A stretch of 64,000 bases of DNA from Liolophura sinensis (GCF_032854445.1 NC_088306.1:10628193-10692192), one strand, 5' to 3'. Counted from the stretch's first letter, positions 33,621-45,539 are shown. The notes: generated by a model not told the origin, from the letters alone. Program-made: numbers and translations.

Positions 33621-34289
33621 CGTAATCACTATGTGACCAAATCACTGTGATCTATGTGTACGGATACTCCACTACTATATGAAACCTCATGAAGTCAGAT
33701 TACTGTTCAGGGGGTTTATTGCTTACATCTGACTTCAGACTTGTTGTATTGATGTATTACTTAAGGCGAAAAGAAAAAAAAAATCGTCTCGTACAATTTT
33801 CTTTGAAGACGATAACCGAATGCATCTCGCATCTAGTCCAGTTGAAGCTATTCCCTCTTTAATGGAACTACGTAATCTTTTATTGACGGTCGCACGGCTC
33901 TTGTGGGAAACTACACCAATAAAACAACAAAAATGTACTGAACACCTTTGGTGCAACTCTATCTCACACGAAACATTTCAGTCAAGAGAAACACTCTAAC
34001 CTTATTTATGTTTTCTGTTGAAAACAGGTACATTCAAACAAAGCCGTTGAAATGCCGTGAGTAAAACCAATGAAATCAAAGATTATTAATCCTGTTTGCA
34101 AGTACATGCCTTAAGCCATGGATGACTGAATGGTTGTGGCGTATTATTAATTCCCATTAGTCCATCGTGGACAGACACACGTACAGAAAAGCCCTTTGTT
34201 GCTGGTGGAAACCTAGCTAAGGTGTAAACGGATACTCCTTCCGATTTGTACAAGTCAGATTCTGTGCCGTCTCCAGTTTCCTTTTCTCC
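33621..34289. other. Unique spacer
   Basis: No structure was recognised. The 73-codon minus-strand frame at 33735-33956 includes an A-rich run and has no known similarity. Confidence 0.4.
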
Positions 34290-34620
34290 TTCACTTTTTG
34301 GCGACTTTTAATGCAGGGGGAAATCGGACGGCAAAACATCTGCCGTTTATTGGCCTGGATGTGGGATCGTATCCGCAATTAGCGCCATGAGGTTTTTGCG
34401 GATGCGTCCGCGGTGGACGGATAGTGCAGTTGGAGTTAAGGTATTAATGAGGGGCGTTGTTAGTCCGAGTTACAGCCCTTAAACCACATTGGTAGTGGCC
34501 AGAGAAAACCCGTTTCAACTCGGCAAGTTTATACAAATGTTTAACGAACCTTTTCTGGTTTCACTTTTAAAACTAAGCCACTCAAGTAGCGCCAGCCTCA
34601 CTATTTGTTTTGAATAAATG
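34290..34620. promoter_or_regulatory. Candidate cis-regulatory island
   Basis: A GC/CpG-richer, complex segment (CGCAATTAGCGCCATGAGG, then GATGCGTCCGCGGTGGACGG) with homeodomain-type AATTAG and a partial CTCF-like AGCGCCAT. It has no open frame above 60 codons. Assignment is by composition and motif content only. Confidence 0.28.
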
Positions 34621-35219
34621 GCCCAATCTGCAGTTACTCCCTATTACCGGTGCAAAGTTCATGAAGTAAAACTTTAAAGCGTGTTATTGCTCTTCCGAGC
34701 ATTGATGATTTTAGGATAAAATGTCAAAGAATCTGTCAAAAGCTCAATCTTTGTATTGGAAATTTTCAAATACGAAATCCGCCAAAGTGAACGCCATTTC
34801 AAGGACTGAACATCATTGAAGCTAAATGGTAAACCTTGCACTGTTTTTGGCAAACAGGAACCCTGTACAGCCACCAGCGGGATATATACAAATACATCCT
34901 AGAAAGAAAAAACGTGTTGTGATAGGAATCTAGCCTCTAGCCACAGATATATAATGATGCGTGACTGCTTGACAATGTCCCTTATTGAAACTTTTGTTGT
35001 AACGGTTCTCGATAAAGCTAATCTTTTACGATTGCGTATTTTACATCTCACAAGCTTAATGCATCACCATTTATGAGATCTCCCGGGGATTTAAACAACA
35101 AGGTTCACAAGACGGGTAACTACTGAAAAAGGAAAGGGAGATTCTCATCCCCCTCCCCCACCCCCTTCCAAACTTTGTTTACCATTACTTCCCTGGATTA
35201 GTTGACGTTGAATTCTGGC
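34621..35219. other. Unique spacer
   Basis: A C-rich run with three C5 blocks lies at about 35148-35166 (G-run rich on the minus strand). Nothing else was recognised. Confidence 0.4.
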
Positions 35220-35810
35220 AAATTGGCGATACGACAAATTGTTAAGCGATTCATAATTTATTTGCGTGCGGACTTGCTCCCAACACACCTGCGCTGCTGT
35301 TAATGAGCTAACGCAACTGGATCGGTGTGTGTTCCGATGGCGTCTCGGTCAGGTTTATTAGCCGTCCGTTTTCACGTTGTTGAGTTTGTAAGGACACATC
35401 GCTCGGAGACGTGGGCTAATGAACTAGCTGTGCCACAGCAGGTGACCACCAAGAAGCTGGTTATTTTGGTTGGAAGGTAAAAGAAACTGCACCGGCTGGA
35501 CCCTTCCTCCTCCGTAACCCCCTGCCGTTCCGGAGGAATGTCCAATTATACATCTCTCGCCCGATTGAGCCGGTCTCGACAGGAGACTGCAGCGCTGGTA
35601 CCATGAGGATCGTCGACCCGAGGCCGACGTAGCGAAACCGCGCTGGGCAAAAACTCTCGCCGAGCCCTGTCATCTGCAGGAATTGTTCTCCGCTTTGGCC
35701 AATTTCGCCGACAAGGCGAAGAGACGACAGTTGCAGCATCGCTTAATCGGTTGCTGTGAAGCTGAGGCGTCGCTGTCTGGCACAGATGACAAATTCTTAC
35801 TCTTCCCAAG
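35220..35810. promoter_or_regulatory. Candidate cis-regulatory island, CpG-rich
   Basis: A GC/CpG-rich block with several overlapping open frames on both strands (for example 35461-35739 and 35546-35809 on minus, 35756-36040 on plus). None has a recognisable domain, and no good acceptor/donor pair brackets any of them. Homeodomain-type words (CATAATTTATT, TGTTAATGAGC, GTTTATTAGCC) lie in the left half. It could be an enhancer, a CpG island promoter or, less likely, an unrecognised exon. Confidence 0.3.
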
Positions 35811-37008
35811 GCGAGCTATCATGTGAACGGAGTAATCAGCTAGCAGCAGTCAACAGCAAAATCTTTTGTTGTCAGACTGATTGGGATGCCATATCTTGCA
35901 GTGTTCTGGCAGAACTATCCATAACCAGGCTACACTGTAACTTTAGATTATCTTCGTTAATAAAGAAAGAAAACGGCCTGAGGAATCCCATTGCATGTAG
36001 CCCATGCTGCCAAACATGTTTACGTGTATCGAATGTATGATCTATAGATGGTAACACATTCAGGCTGTGCACGAGCGTTTTTTTTTAGTAAAACCATTCA
36101 TGCACAGCGTGATTCACTCACGAACAAATCATGCTTTGATTCCTGGGGTGTGATATTGATAATGTTCTAACAGGAGAACCAGTTATGTTGCATGATAATC
36201 TCTTCTCAAGCCAAATAGAATGAGGAAAAGAAAAACTATAAGTAGACTGATCAGAAACAGGTATTTATTGTGAAGACTAAACTCTATCATGTATCAGTAA
36301 TGACAACAATCAACAGACAGATTTTATAGATAAGTTTTTTGTTCTCTGACTGGCTCTTTGAAATGTGGTTTCACTAATGCTTAAGGGATCATGTTATTTT
36401 TTTTTCGATTCTAGCCCCGATTCGTTGAAAACATGTTATGCTGCCTTAAGTCAGGAAATTTGATAGGTGCAGTGCCAAGTGCTGACTCTTTCACCCAGCC
36501 ATAAACCAGGACGTCGCCATATAGGTTAAATAATTGAAATAACTACTTACTGACGTAAACTTGTAAACCTATTCTATATAACTCCAACAGGGCGCATGTG
36601 TTTGGACCACGAAAAAGTGATTCAGCACACACCTACGTTTAATAAACCTTTTCCCATCTTCATGTTCGACTGAGCAGATTTGACAAGTCTATACGGGTTG
36701 TTGAGGTACGACAATGCAATAAAGTACAATATCTTACCGTAAATATGGGATCAAGAGAACTGGGGTAGATGACCCAGTAAACAGGTGACTGAGCACTCAG
36801 AAGACGGGAAAGAAATGTTGTGGGTTGTAGATAAGGAGTAAACCCCTCCGCAGGGGAGCTGTAGATGACACAAACAGGAGAAAACGGGATATCTTTTAAA
36901 GCAGTAGAACGTACAGAAGCAGAATACCCAGTTATACCATATATGCAGACAGAAGTGTGGCCTATCAGTCGCTCTTATGTAATATGTGTTGATGTGATAT
37001 TTTATTTT
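35811..37008. other. Spacer with a faint SINE tail
   Basis: At about 36485-36560 the words CCAGCCATAAACCAGG, CGCCATATAGGTTAAATAAT and TACTGACGTAAAC follow the order of the SINE tail seen at 5505-5650, but are strongly diverged. The rest is unique and AT-rich. Confidence 0.35.
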
Positions 37009-37009
37009 A

Positions 37010-37162
37010 ATTACTTATTTATTTATTTATTTGATTGATGTTTTACGCCGTACTCAAGAATATTTCACTTATACGATGGCGGTCAGCATTATGGTGGGAG
37101 GAAACCGGGCAGAGCCCGGGGGAAACCCACGACTATCCGCAGGTTGCTGAGAGACCTATTCA
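37010..37162 (-). mobile_element. SINE-A copy, 5'-truncated
   Basis: A (TTTA)n tract, then the inverted tail TTACGCCGTACTCAAGAATA, and the inverted body with a complete centre (GAAACCGGGCAGAGCCCGGG). It ends in the GTTGCTGAGAGACCT block. No clear TSD was found. It forms an inverted pair with the copy at 37620-37868. Confidence 0.9.
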
Positions 37163-37226
37163 AATTTAGATGGAAACATTATCCAAGACGTAACGTGATG
37201 TTCTTACACCAGAGGCCTTTAATTTC

Positions 37227-37299
37227 AAGTTACAAGTTGTAACTTCAAAGTACATTTAGTTCACCTTTTCTAGTTTGAAGTTACAAGTTGAACTTGTAA
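37227..37299. other. Two related 19-bp palindromes
   Basis: AAGTTACAAGTTGTAACTT (37227-37245) and TTACAAGTTGAACTTGTAA (37281-37299) each have perfect 9-bp arms around one central base, and share TTACAAGTTG. They lie 35 bp apart. They may be binding sites for a dimeric factor or a remnant of a small inverted-repeat element. Confidence 0.6.
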
Positions 37300-37619
37300 A
37301 TTCTAACTGAAGGTCTCTATTATGTTCTGGTCTTGAATGATTGAATGATTGATTGAGTATGGCTTAACTCCAGATCTACAGTGTTGCAGCCATATATATG
37401 TGCTGGCGAATTTTGTGTCCACAAGCCAATGACGTTGATGACATTTTTATGCGTCTGAAGGTTGGAATCATGCCAGTACCATTCAGAAGGTGTATTTGTG
37501 AAGTTTATGTATATCTTAGAAATATCTGGTTTCTTTGGGAGCCTTCTCTTCTTCTTAAAAATTAAAGCTACTTGCACAGTGCTGGTGTAGATTATCTGAG
37601 AATATATTCTAATTTCAAA

Positions 37620-37868
37620 TGGGGCCCCCATGGCCGAGGGGCTTAGCACGACAGCACGGCGCAATGACCCAGCCAATGCGGTCGCTGTGAGTTTAAGTCC
37701 AGTTTATGCTGGCTTCCTACGCGGCCGTACGTGGGAAGGTCTTCCAGCAACCTGCAGATGATCATAGGTTTCCTCCAAACTGTGCCCGGTTTCCTCCCAC
37801 CGTAGAGCTGGCTGCCGTGGTCTAAGTGAAAAATTCCTGAGTACGGCGTAAAACACGGATCAAATCAA
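37620..37868 (+). mobile_element. SINE-A, nearly full length
   Basis: It begins GGGGCCCCCATGGCCGAGGG, has a recognisable but mutated A-box region, a B box (GAGTTTAAGTCC), the complete body and the tail ATTCCTGAGTACGGCG followed by a short CAAAT-rich end. A small deletion lies upstream of the B box (GACCCAGCCAATGCGG lacks GGAGTCTCTCA). No clear TSD. It is more diverged than the 13105 and 24862 copies, so probably older. Confidence 0.92.
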
Positions 37869-39959
37869 ATCTGTTCAAACAACTACATATTGTTTCACTT
37901 TTCTGCGAACATTCTAGCATTCAAGATACATTACATCACTTGCATTTACTTCATGAATTTCGTCTGATTCGGATTCCTAGTGTGGTTGCCGTTGGTGTGT
38001 GAAATTTGCCGACCACTGCATGCTTTTGCACGCCTTAATTTCATTTTGTTGTCCTAGCAGCGGCGTTCACTTCCGCTGATCACCCTTTAGATCTAAAGCA
38101 AAATCTTGGATGCATTTGTGCTTTTCCCTGTTGTTATGCACTGTCATCTGTCAGATCGTCTTCTAGAAGGAGCCTGCCTCCAAAGATGTGTATGCAAATT
38201 CGTCAACACTGACGTATTAGGTGTATATATCAACATTGAAAGACACATGGGAATGTTGCCATGGGGGCGCTGTCGGCTTTGGAAGGGCAGCCCACCACCA
38301 ACTATTGTTCGGTCGGGTATGAATCTAGTCATATTAGATAAATAGGTAAGTGGCTTAGAGCAGATGTCATATTTTGACTTGATAATCTCTACCGAGCCAA
38401 TTAGCATAATGATTAAGCATAAAGCACACGAGAAATGACATAATATATGCATTTTTAATTTTGCTGTCCAGGATGTCATATTTTAACTTTGTAAATATCT
38501 GATAGTTATACTGTCAAAATATTTAGGCTTCGCGTTTCCAGGAAATAATATTTATTTGTTAATTTACCTGGTTAATGATTGGAGGGTACACAAGAATGTT
38601 TCAAGTGAACGACATCGGGGGGCTTTATTAGTGAAGGAGACTGGAGTATTGAGCACTGAAACTACCTTCCAGCTTCCCCACAGGCTTCCTGACTTAACAC
38701 TACATGCAAAACCAAGCGCGTTTATCTATACTCACAAACATTTGGGCAAGCAACTAACTTGTGCATACAGCTTGAAGATAGGTGCTAAGTGATGCTTTAG
38801 ATAACATTTGATTCGGGCAAGTTGTTTTCCCTATAAGTTGTCTGTGAATGTCAACATTTTTAAGGAACATGCATATAGTGTTGTTTTCTGTTGAATTATA
38901 ATATTATGTGCTTAACCAATAGCCGCTATTTGGATTTTGTTGTCTTTAAATGGTCAAGAGCAATTGGTTATGTAGTCGATGGATTTTTAGTATTTTGCTG
39001 AGCTGAAAAAGATCGAAATTTATAAACAAACGTATATGTTTAGAGTAGATGTGTGGGAATTTTCCCTTTTTGGAACAGGCTTGTTTTGTTTTTGTTTTTG
39101 TTTTTGTATGAGAGTAACAGTAAATGCTATTACTTTCAAATTCAAAGCCGCCATCGTTTTCCACAATGAACCGCCGGAAAACTTAAGTTCCCCCGCAATG
39201 TTGTTTGTATGATGCCTGGCTAACAGACATGTATCACTTTTGTCATTCAGTTGCTATTTGTTATGTCGTGACAGGCAGCTGGAGTTAGAAAGCCGAAAAT
39301 TTCACCAGGCTATAAGTTGTCAAGCTCCCGTGGAGCAAAGATGCCTCATTAAACATTTCGATGTCGACACTGCTCATCGTAACCTGTCTCAGACGTGTCA
39401 TTTGCCCGTAACTTTGTCGTCTGCGGACAAGCCAATAAGCTTGTGGAAGAGTCTGTGGAAAAACTATTAATTGAATGCGATGAAGAATCGCATTTGACAC
39501 TCGGTCGTTCTGCTTACAGGGGTTAAACTGGTGGCCATTGTCGCTGTCGTACGCGCTGTAATTCAAGCTTCACCTGAACACTCAAGGTACCGGTCTCCTC
39601 TGACCCGACCACCGCATCTTGTCTCTGGTGACATTCTAGTCTCATTTTAGGATCGAGTTTCCATTGAATCCCCTTGAGAGAATCGTCATCAGTCTTGCCA
39701 TCACTCAGCTCAATCTAAAACTACTTACATCCTCCTCTCGCCCGCACTCTGTCATTACGGTCATCTGTGTCTTGGCTTAATGTGAAAACAAAGTCGACCC
39801 AAACACAACGCGATCGTATCAAATTGGACAGACTGAGGGAATGTATACTTTAAATGATGTTAAAGTTCAAACGGATTTTTCTAAGTTGGGCGAAATAATA
39901 AATTTAGAACTGTCTGTAAGAAGTGCTTTGATGATGGAGACTGTTTGGACATCTGCTCC
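37869..39959. other. Unique spacer
   Basis: Open frames up to 118 codons occur around here, but none has a recognised domain. A (GTTTTT)n-like tract lies at about 39080-39108. An X-box-like half site, GTTGCCATGG, lies at about 38255. No SINE was recognised. Confidence 0.4.
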
Positions 39960-39984
39960 TAAAACCTCGAAGGAGTCGACCGCC

Positions 39985-40085
39985 CTCTCCGTAGGGGGGC
40001 GCTTCACCGTCCAACCTAAACCATTTAAAACGCAGGGTGATTAATTAAAGATTTGAAAACCATAATTGAAAGCGCCATCTAGCGG
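39985..40085. promoter_or_regulatory. CTCF-like motif pair
   Basis: AGCGCCATCTAGCGG at 40071-40085 is, on the minus strand, CCGCTAGATGGCGCT, a close match to the animal CTCF core (CCACTAGATGGCGCT type). A weaker plus-strand relative, GTAGGGGGGCGCT, ends about 70 bp upstream and has one extra base. Together they are arranged convergently. CTCF is widely conserved in bilaterians and marks domain boundaries, but occupancy here is an inference. Confidence 0.4.
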
Positions 40086-41060
40086 CCTTAGGTGGTGTAT
40101 CATTGATCAATTATGTCGGCCATACAGCACAAAGGGCAATTAGACAGGCATTACGTTTTCGTTGAAACGAATTTCTTGTCACTATAATTTAAGCAAATCA
40201 ATGTCACTTGTGCCAGACTCAAGCTGTCGGGCGGGAAAAAGGGGTCTCGTAACAATGGTGCTTGTTCACATGTAACCTGAGTGAACGAAATAGCCACACT
40301 GGCTAGTATATCTGCAGTTGACAAATCACAAATCACAAAAGACTCTTAATTATTGTATGTATAGGAATTAGAAACATAGGCCTACTGTTATTTTCAAAGG
40401 TTTACTCTAACGCATGGGGATGTGGGTTAGTTCGAGTCTCGAAGAGAATAGAAGGGGAAATGAAAAAGGGTCGTACATGTAAAGATATCTTCCACCCATA
40501 TACATACATATGCAAATATCCTTAGTCAGGAGGTTACTCAGTTACTTGTTTTAGGCCAGTGGTTTACTTTGACCACTGTGTTTTAATCCATTCATGAGAC
40601 CAACCTCTAGCATATAAATGGGGTGACCTAGAGGCTTATCTTCTCTCAAGACAAAAGTAAGTGGTATACAGGCCTGTTGACTAAGCATATCACGCATCGG
40701 TTTAATTTCCTGAAATTATGTTCAAAGTAAGTCCCTTTGGTGTTTCTATGAGAAGGCTCATGGCTTTCCAGCTTTTACCCGAAGCTGTCAATGTTTTTAA
40801 AGTTAACCCCTCTCACTCGTCCTGTCGACACAATAAGTGTCTGTATTTTCAGGTATTGACTCACGTGGCCTTGGCCCAAAGTAGACGAATCATTTGTAAT
40901 ATGTGGAATAAAAATGTGTTTGACTACAGCAGTTTTTAGCAGGATGATTTATGTGTTATGCACATGGTCTATTTTTTTTCTGAACATTCCAGCCAAAAAC
41001 GAAGTTATATCGGGGAATTATATATACTGATGTGATTGTTCTTGAGGCCATAGGCTTAAA
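40086..41060. other. Unique spacer
   Basis: One TAGGCCTAC word (40377-40385) and a weak B-box-like GGTTAGTTCGAGTC near 40426. Nothing else was recognised. Confidence 0.4.
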
Positions 41061-41140
41061 ATTTCACACATATACAATGGCGGTAAGTGTTATGTACCTG
41101 GGCTAAACCACCGACCACTGGCATGTTACTGATCGGCTCT
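41061..41140 (-). mobile_element. Diverged SINE fragment (same type as 5505-5650)
   Basis: On the plus strand, TTTCACACATATACAATGGC, then GGTAAGTGTTATG, then TAAACCACCGACCACTGGCA and TTACTGATC. The inverted order matches the body of the element at 5505-5650 (GGTCGGTAGTTTTC, GTCACTAATT). It is strongly decayed and lacks a recognisable tail. Confidence 0.45.
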
Positions 41141-41280
41141 TCGATATGTGATGTACAGTCATGCACATCATGAAAGACAAGTCGTCTTCAGAGAACGTTA
41201 GACTACAGAAAGAGCCTGTCGAGCGTCATCACCTCTTATTATCACAATGTTCCCAGAAGCAGTAAGATTGAGATTATCTA

Positions 41281-41372
41281 CCAGTCAGGGTTTTTTATGT
41301 CCAAGGCCGGTTTTGAACCCGGTCCTGGTATGTTCCAGTCTAAACAGCATTCATCGGCCCGCTCTCTATTTG
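41281..41372 (-). repeat. tRNA-derived relic (family C)
   Basis: On the minus strand a B-box-like CGGGTTCAAAACCGG is followed by CCTTGGACATAAA. The same CCGGCCTTGGACAT word follows the B box of the plus-strand element at 42072. The two are therefore probably copies of one tRNA-derived family distinct from SINE-A and SINE-B. Confidence 0.45.
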
Positions 41373-42071
41373 TTTCATTAATGATCATCTTGACACACTG
41401 TGTATTAAGTTATGCGTATATTGCTCGCCACATTAGTCTCGTGTTAAACAAACTCGAACACTGTTAATGTATTTTGCCCCCGGGTTCCAGGCGACACCAT
41501 ATAGTTCAGATTTACATTGACCTAAGGCACTACGTTATATACGAGAGCTTATCCTACCATCTTTGTCAACTCATCTTGATAGCGAAATTTGTTGCATAAA
41601 ATATACAAGTTGTTATCGCTTTGGAGAAAAAAAGGTAGAGTCAGTCATGCATAAAATTTACACTATGACAGTTGTCACGAGCCAGCCAAGGCAACACGAG
41701 AGCGAGAAAACACGAGATCGCCATTTGACCACTCATGTTCTCACTTCCGGAACAGTGTTGATTACTTGAATATGTTGACCGGGGATGAACAAATATTCTA
41801 TCAGACTTCGCTTTTTGTTGCTTATGTCCAATTTTATTAGAACAATGAGGTACTGTTGACAGTAGGACAAAGTATGAAATCACTGAAGATGTCTTTTGCG
41901 AGGATCACATTCCACGTTTGTATACCAGTCGTTAAATCGGAGAGTGGGTGTGCCAAATTGATAATTTTAAGACCTGCTTTTGGTATAAGTATTATCAAAC
42001 AATCCACAGACACATGTGCTATCGGGAAGAAGCCGTCATGCGGTTTTGAATAAATTAAGGAAGAGGGAAAT

Positions 42072-42230
42072 GACGTGGTTAAGTGGAAAGATGCGCCATT
42101 CATACATCAGATGTCGGTTCAATCCCGGCCTTGGACATTTTTAAATTGCCCCCGTCTCACTTTTCATGGGGCCTTAGTATTGTCTTCGGCGCTCATTAAA
42201 GACCACTAAGTTTTCTGTTATCAGCGCGAG
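42072..42230 (+). repeat. tRNA-derived relic (family C)
   Basis: An A-box-like ACGTGGTTAAGTGG, then a B box, TCGGTTCAATCCCGG, then CCTTGGACAT and a GC-rich body (CCCGTCTCACTTTTCATGGG, TATTGTCTTCGGCGCTCATT). No tail or TSD was identified. It shares its post-B-box word with 41281-41372. Confidence 0.5.
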
Positions 42231-43369
42231 AAAAAGTGCGTCATTAACTTGTTCGAGAATGGTGGATTAAGCCCGTCACTCCAATTTTGTCCACCACTGT
42301 GTAATTGAAGTGAATATGGTATTAAACAAGAAAGCACTATATCGCGGATAATGCATTCTGCAGGAGTTTTTACTTTCAAGCTGTAAAGGACTAAAGAAAG
42401 GAGATCTTACGAAATATATACTATAAAAGCGTGCCCTGTTTAGCAAACATAGAGAAACTAGAAGTATGTGTCAGAGTTGTGTCGTTTCGTATCAGGAAGT
42501 TTGTGAAGTTTCATTGGAAGAGTGAAGTTTTAGGCGGGGTTGTTTTCTTACAGTCCAATGGACAACCGGTATCAGCGCTAGTAAAATAAAATTAATAGCA
42601 GGACTTTCAGTCGTCTTTATTGTCATTGCAGGCAATGGAAACTCCACAGGTGTCCTAGTGTATATGACAATGTACAGAATATACGTCATGGGTAAAGAAT
42701 GCATCCGGCTTCGTGTGTAGGCGTACGGTGTAATGACTCTTAAAAAAGAACCAGTAATTTTACCTGTAGCATCTACTCCTTTCGCCCCATGCGCACGAGC
42801 CATTACGGTTCATTTTATTCTAATAGATGCTCCATGTTGAGGACCAGGCGGATTTAGGGATACGTTACCACACTCAACCCTGGTTCACAGAGTTCGCCAC
42901 AAAAACCACTGACTGCCTTGTTTTCAGTAACATTCACAGCGATAAGTTACTTGTACTAGGTAACCTGAAGCAATGGGAAATATGCAACTCTTAATGCCTT
43001 TTGAGTACTTACTAAGCTTGTTACATAGATTTCTATACCTTCTTAACCTTGAGTTCACCAAGTCTAAAAGTCCTCGCCCCCACCTCACCCCTCATTTCTC
43101 CAGCCTCACATCTCATCTGTACATTTCATTGTGCTCAAACACTCCTATCTTAGCTATCTTTTCATGTCCCCACTGCCCGATGACCGATTTGCATACGGAC
43201 CCATTATCCGCAAGTGTAATGGAATGCATCAAGCTCTGATCACCGTGAAAAAGTCAGCTCGTGCGAAGAAAGTGATCCCCTTCAGCCCCGGGGTGAAAAG
43301 ATCGCACAGGGCTCACTCAAGCATCTCTGATGTACATACTGTAGTGACTTCTGTGTGCGACGTTGGCAC
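42231..43369. other. Unique spacer
   Basis: The minus-strand 103-codon frame (42492-42803) and plus-strand 88-codon frame (42973-43239) have no recognised domain or splice context. Nothing else was recognised. Confidence 0.4.
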
Positions 43370-43456
43370 GGCCTCTCCGGCCGTACGTGGTAAGGTCTCC
43401 AGCAACCTGCGGAAGATCGTGGGTTTCCCCGGGTTCTACCCATTTTCCTCCCACGA
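43370..43456 (+). mobile_element. SINE-A internal fragment
   Basis: Only the central body is present: CCTCTCCGGCCGTACGTGG, CTCCAGCAACCTGCGGAAGA and GGGTTTCCCCGGGTTCTACC. Both the tRNA-like head and the tail are missing, so this is probably an eroded or recombined copy. Confidence 0.75.
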
Positions 43457-43877
43457 GGAAAATGGAGACAAGGGAAATCTGGAACATTCCATTTCTTAGA
43501 AAGGGATTGAGCCCGCGTACCAAGTGACCTATACCGATTGATTGGCCCCAACCTAGCAAGTCGATTACGACTCGCTCCGTTAAAACATGTAAAATTATAG
43601 CTTACCTGGTATAACTACGATTTTTACACGAAAGACAGCATCCATAAGCTGCCCAGCACATTTATGTACATTTATGTAGTGATGGGTGATGAATGACATT
43701 TTGGAAGTGACGAAACCATAGGACAAAGAATGATTTGTTTGTTGTGGTCCGTTATTTGTTAATTCGTCAAGATAACTAACCAATCAATTCATCGGTTATT
43801 TTCATTCATCGAATTCATATTTTACGCATGCAAATTTGCACACGGCCAGAAGAAAAACTGACCTGTTATTGCATCTT
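43457..43877. other. Unique spacer
   Basis: A CCAAT-type word (GATTGATTGGCCCC) near 43537 in a slightly GC-richer patch. Nothing else was recognised. Confidence 0.35.
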
Positions 43878-44026
43878 GCATGCTGGGAAGATCTGACAGC
43901 AACGTGCGGATGGTCGAGTGTTCCCCCCCGGGGCCCTACCAAGTTTTCCTCCAACATAATGCTGGTCGTCCTCGTACTAGTGAAATGTTCTTGAGTACGG
44001 CGTAAAACACCAATCAAATAAATAAG
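43878..44026 (+). mobile_element. SINE-A copy, 5'-truncated
   Basis: It starts near GCTGGGAAGATCTGACAGCA in the body and ends with ATGTTCTTGAGTACGGCG, a CACCAATCA motif and a short AAAT tail. The centre is altered (GTTCCCCCCCGGGGCCCTAC). No clear TSD. Confidence 0.88.
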
Positions 44027-45194
44027 CCTAACATTCACAAAAAATGCTGAATGGTTACCATGACGCTAAAGACGCGATGAATGGAGCCCAATAGCCCTCT
44101 ACAAAGGGAAATAAATCTTGCTCCTCATGAAACAGTGATTTCTCCTAATCTAATCTAAAAACATTACCAGTGACTACATTAACAGTTCAAATGGTTTTGA
44201 ATTCACTATTGTAACATCACATTTACTTACATGTATGCGTTGGCTGTGAGTGATCATGGACGTTACGTTAGGCCCATTTGTTGACTGCTTCGTAAAGTAG
44301 ATCTCTTTTTTTTCAAAGCATACATACCATCATATGATTTTGTTGATATCGGCAAGATTACGGTATATTATCAGCATCCGTGATTGCACTGTGTACACCT
44401 GTATTATTATTGTTGAGGATTATCATTCATAGTAAATCAGGATGTGTATGGGCTCCATAAAAACATGTAACTATTACTGATAAAGGCTGTGTTGTTTAAT
44501 GTATGGATGTGGCTTCGATTAGCTCTGGCGTAGCTATTTACAGGTTCGTGTTTCCGTTAGCCATCAATGTCAGTGTATACATGCATACTAGCCATAAAAC
44601 CGTTAAGAGGAAAATGATTAAACGTTTGTTTGCCCTCTTTTGCAGATGCTTTTAAATATCACTACATGTAGTCTAAGCGACACTTAATGATTATTTCGAC
44701 ATGTACTTGACTTGTCAGTTGGTTCGAATCATGTCATCGCCGTTTTTGTCCATTTCACAGACTGATTTTAATCGGCGAATGAGCATTCAGATCAGGCCGT
44801 CGGAGCATTGTGATAAGGAAAGGTGTCGTTTTGAAACAGTGTTATCAATGAATGCTTTCTGCGCACAATGTGATGTGCACAAAATGACACATTTTGAAAG
44901 ATGGGACACTTGTTCGTGAAACAAAGGGACTTGAGGGTGAGAACATACTCTGGTGTAGTTCATCTTACGCCCCCCCCCCCCCTTTTCCCTGGACGACTCC
45001 CCTTACCCCTTACTCAGACTATAAGCGGCTCAGGGAGCCATTTCTGGTGTGGTCTCTCTCTCCCTGGGGAACACACCTAGGTGGAGGTAGTCAACAGTGA
45101 AATGTAAGATCAAGGCTACGTTCGCTAATGCGAATTTTTTTCCGTTCCAAAGCGGTTGTCAACGTTCACTTTACCTGGAGGCGCTCTTATGAAT
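44027..45194. other. Unique spacer with a poly-C run
   Basis: A run of 13 C lies at 44970-44982. 44990-45090 is GC-richer. A partial CTCF-like word, CCTGGAGGCGCT, is at about 45174. No gene was recognised. Confidence 0.4.
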
Positions 45195-45440
45195 AATTTA
45201 GCCGTACTGCTCGGGTAAATTCAAGCTTGGCTGGTTTCTGGTCGGTATCCGACGCGGGGTTACCGTGGAATAACGCGGAAGATCTGATCCGCTCCGCTCA
45301 AAGACTGATTGCAAAAAGCCGCTCTGTCGGGTAGACGGGCAGGTGCGAAGAGCCTGTCGGGCATCGGAGCTTCGCGGGGGAGAGAGAAAGAGGGAGAGGG
45401 AAGGACGGGAAGTAGAGTGAAAGAGATTCAAAGTTCTAAT
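45195..45440. promoter_or_regulatory. Candidate cis-regulatory island, CpG- and GAGA-rich
   Basis: A CpG-rich complex segment (GGTATCCGACGCGGGGTTAC, GCATCGGAGCTTCGCGG) passes into a purine tract (GAGAGAGAAAGAGGGAGAGG). Open frames on both strands (45198-45461 minus; 45309-45623 plus, running into the AT tract) are incidental. Could be a promoter or enhancer; no TATA/initiator pair stands out. Confidence 0.28.
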
Positions 45441-45536
45441 CGGCTTATTTGTTCTTTTCAATTACCATGGCCTCAGAATATAGCCGACCTCCCTTTTATC
45501 CGTCTTTGTAGATTCATTGAACCAGATACACACACA

Positions 45537-45539
<3 letters not shown>

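Noticed and set aside
35461-35809. Overlapping minus-strand frames of 87-92 codons
   Set aside because: Two frames overlap in the same CpG-rich block, with no recognised domain and no acceptor/donor pair.
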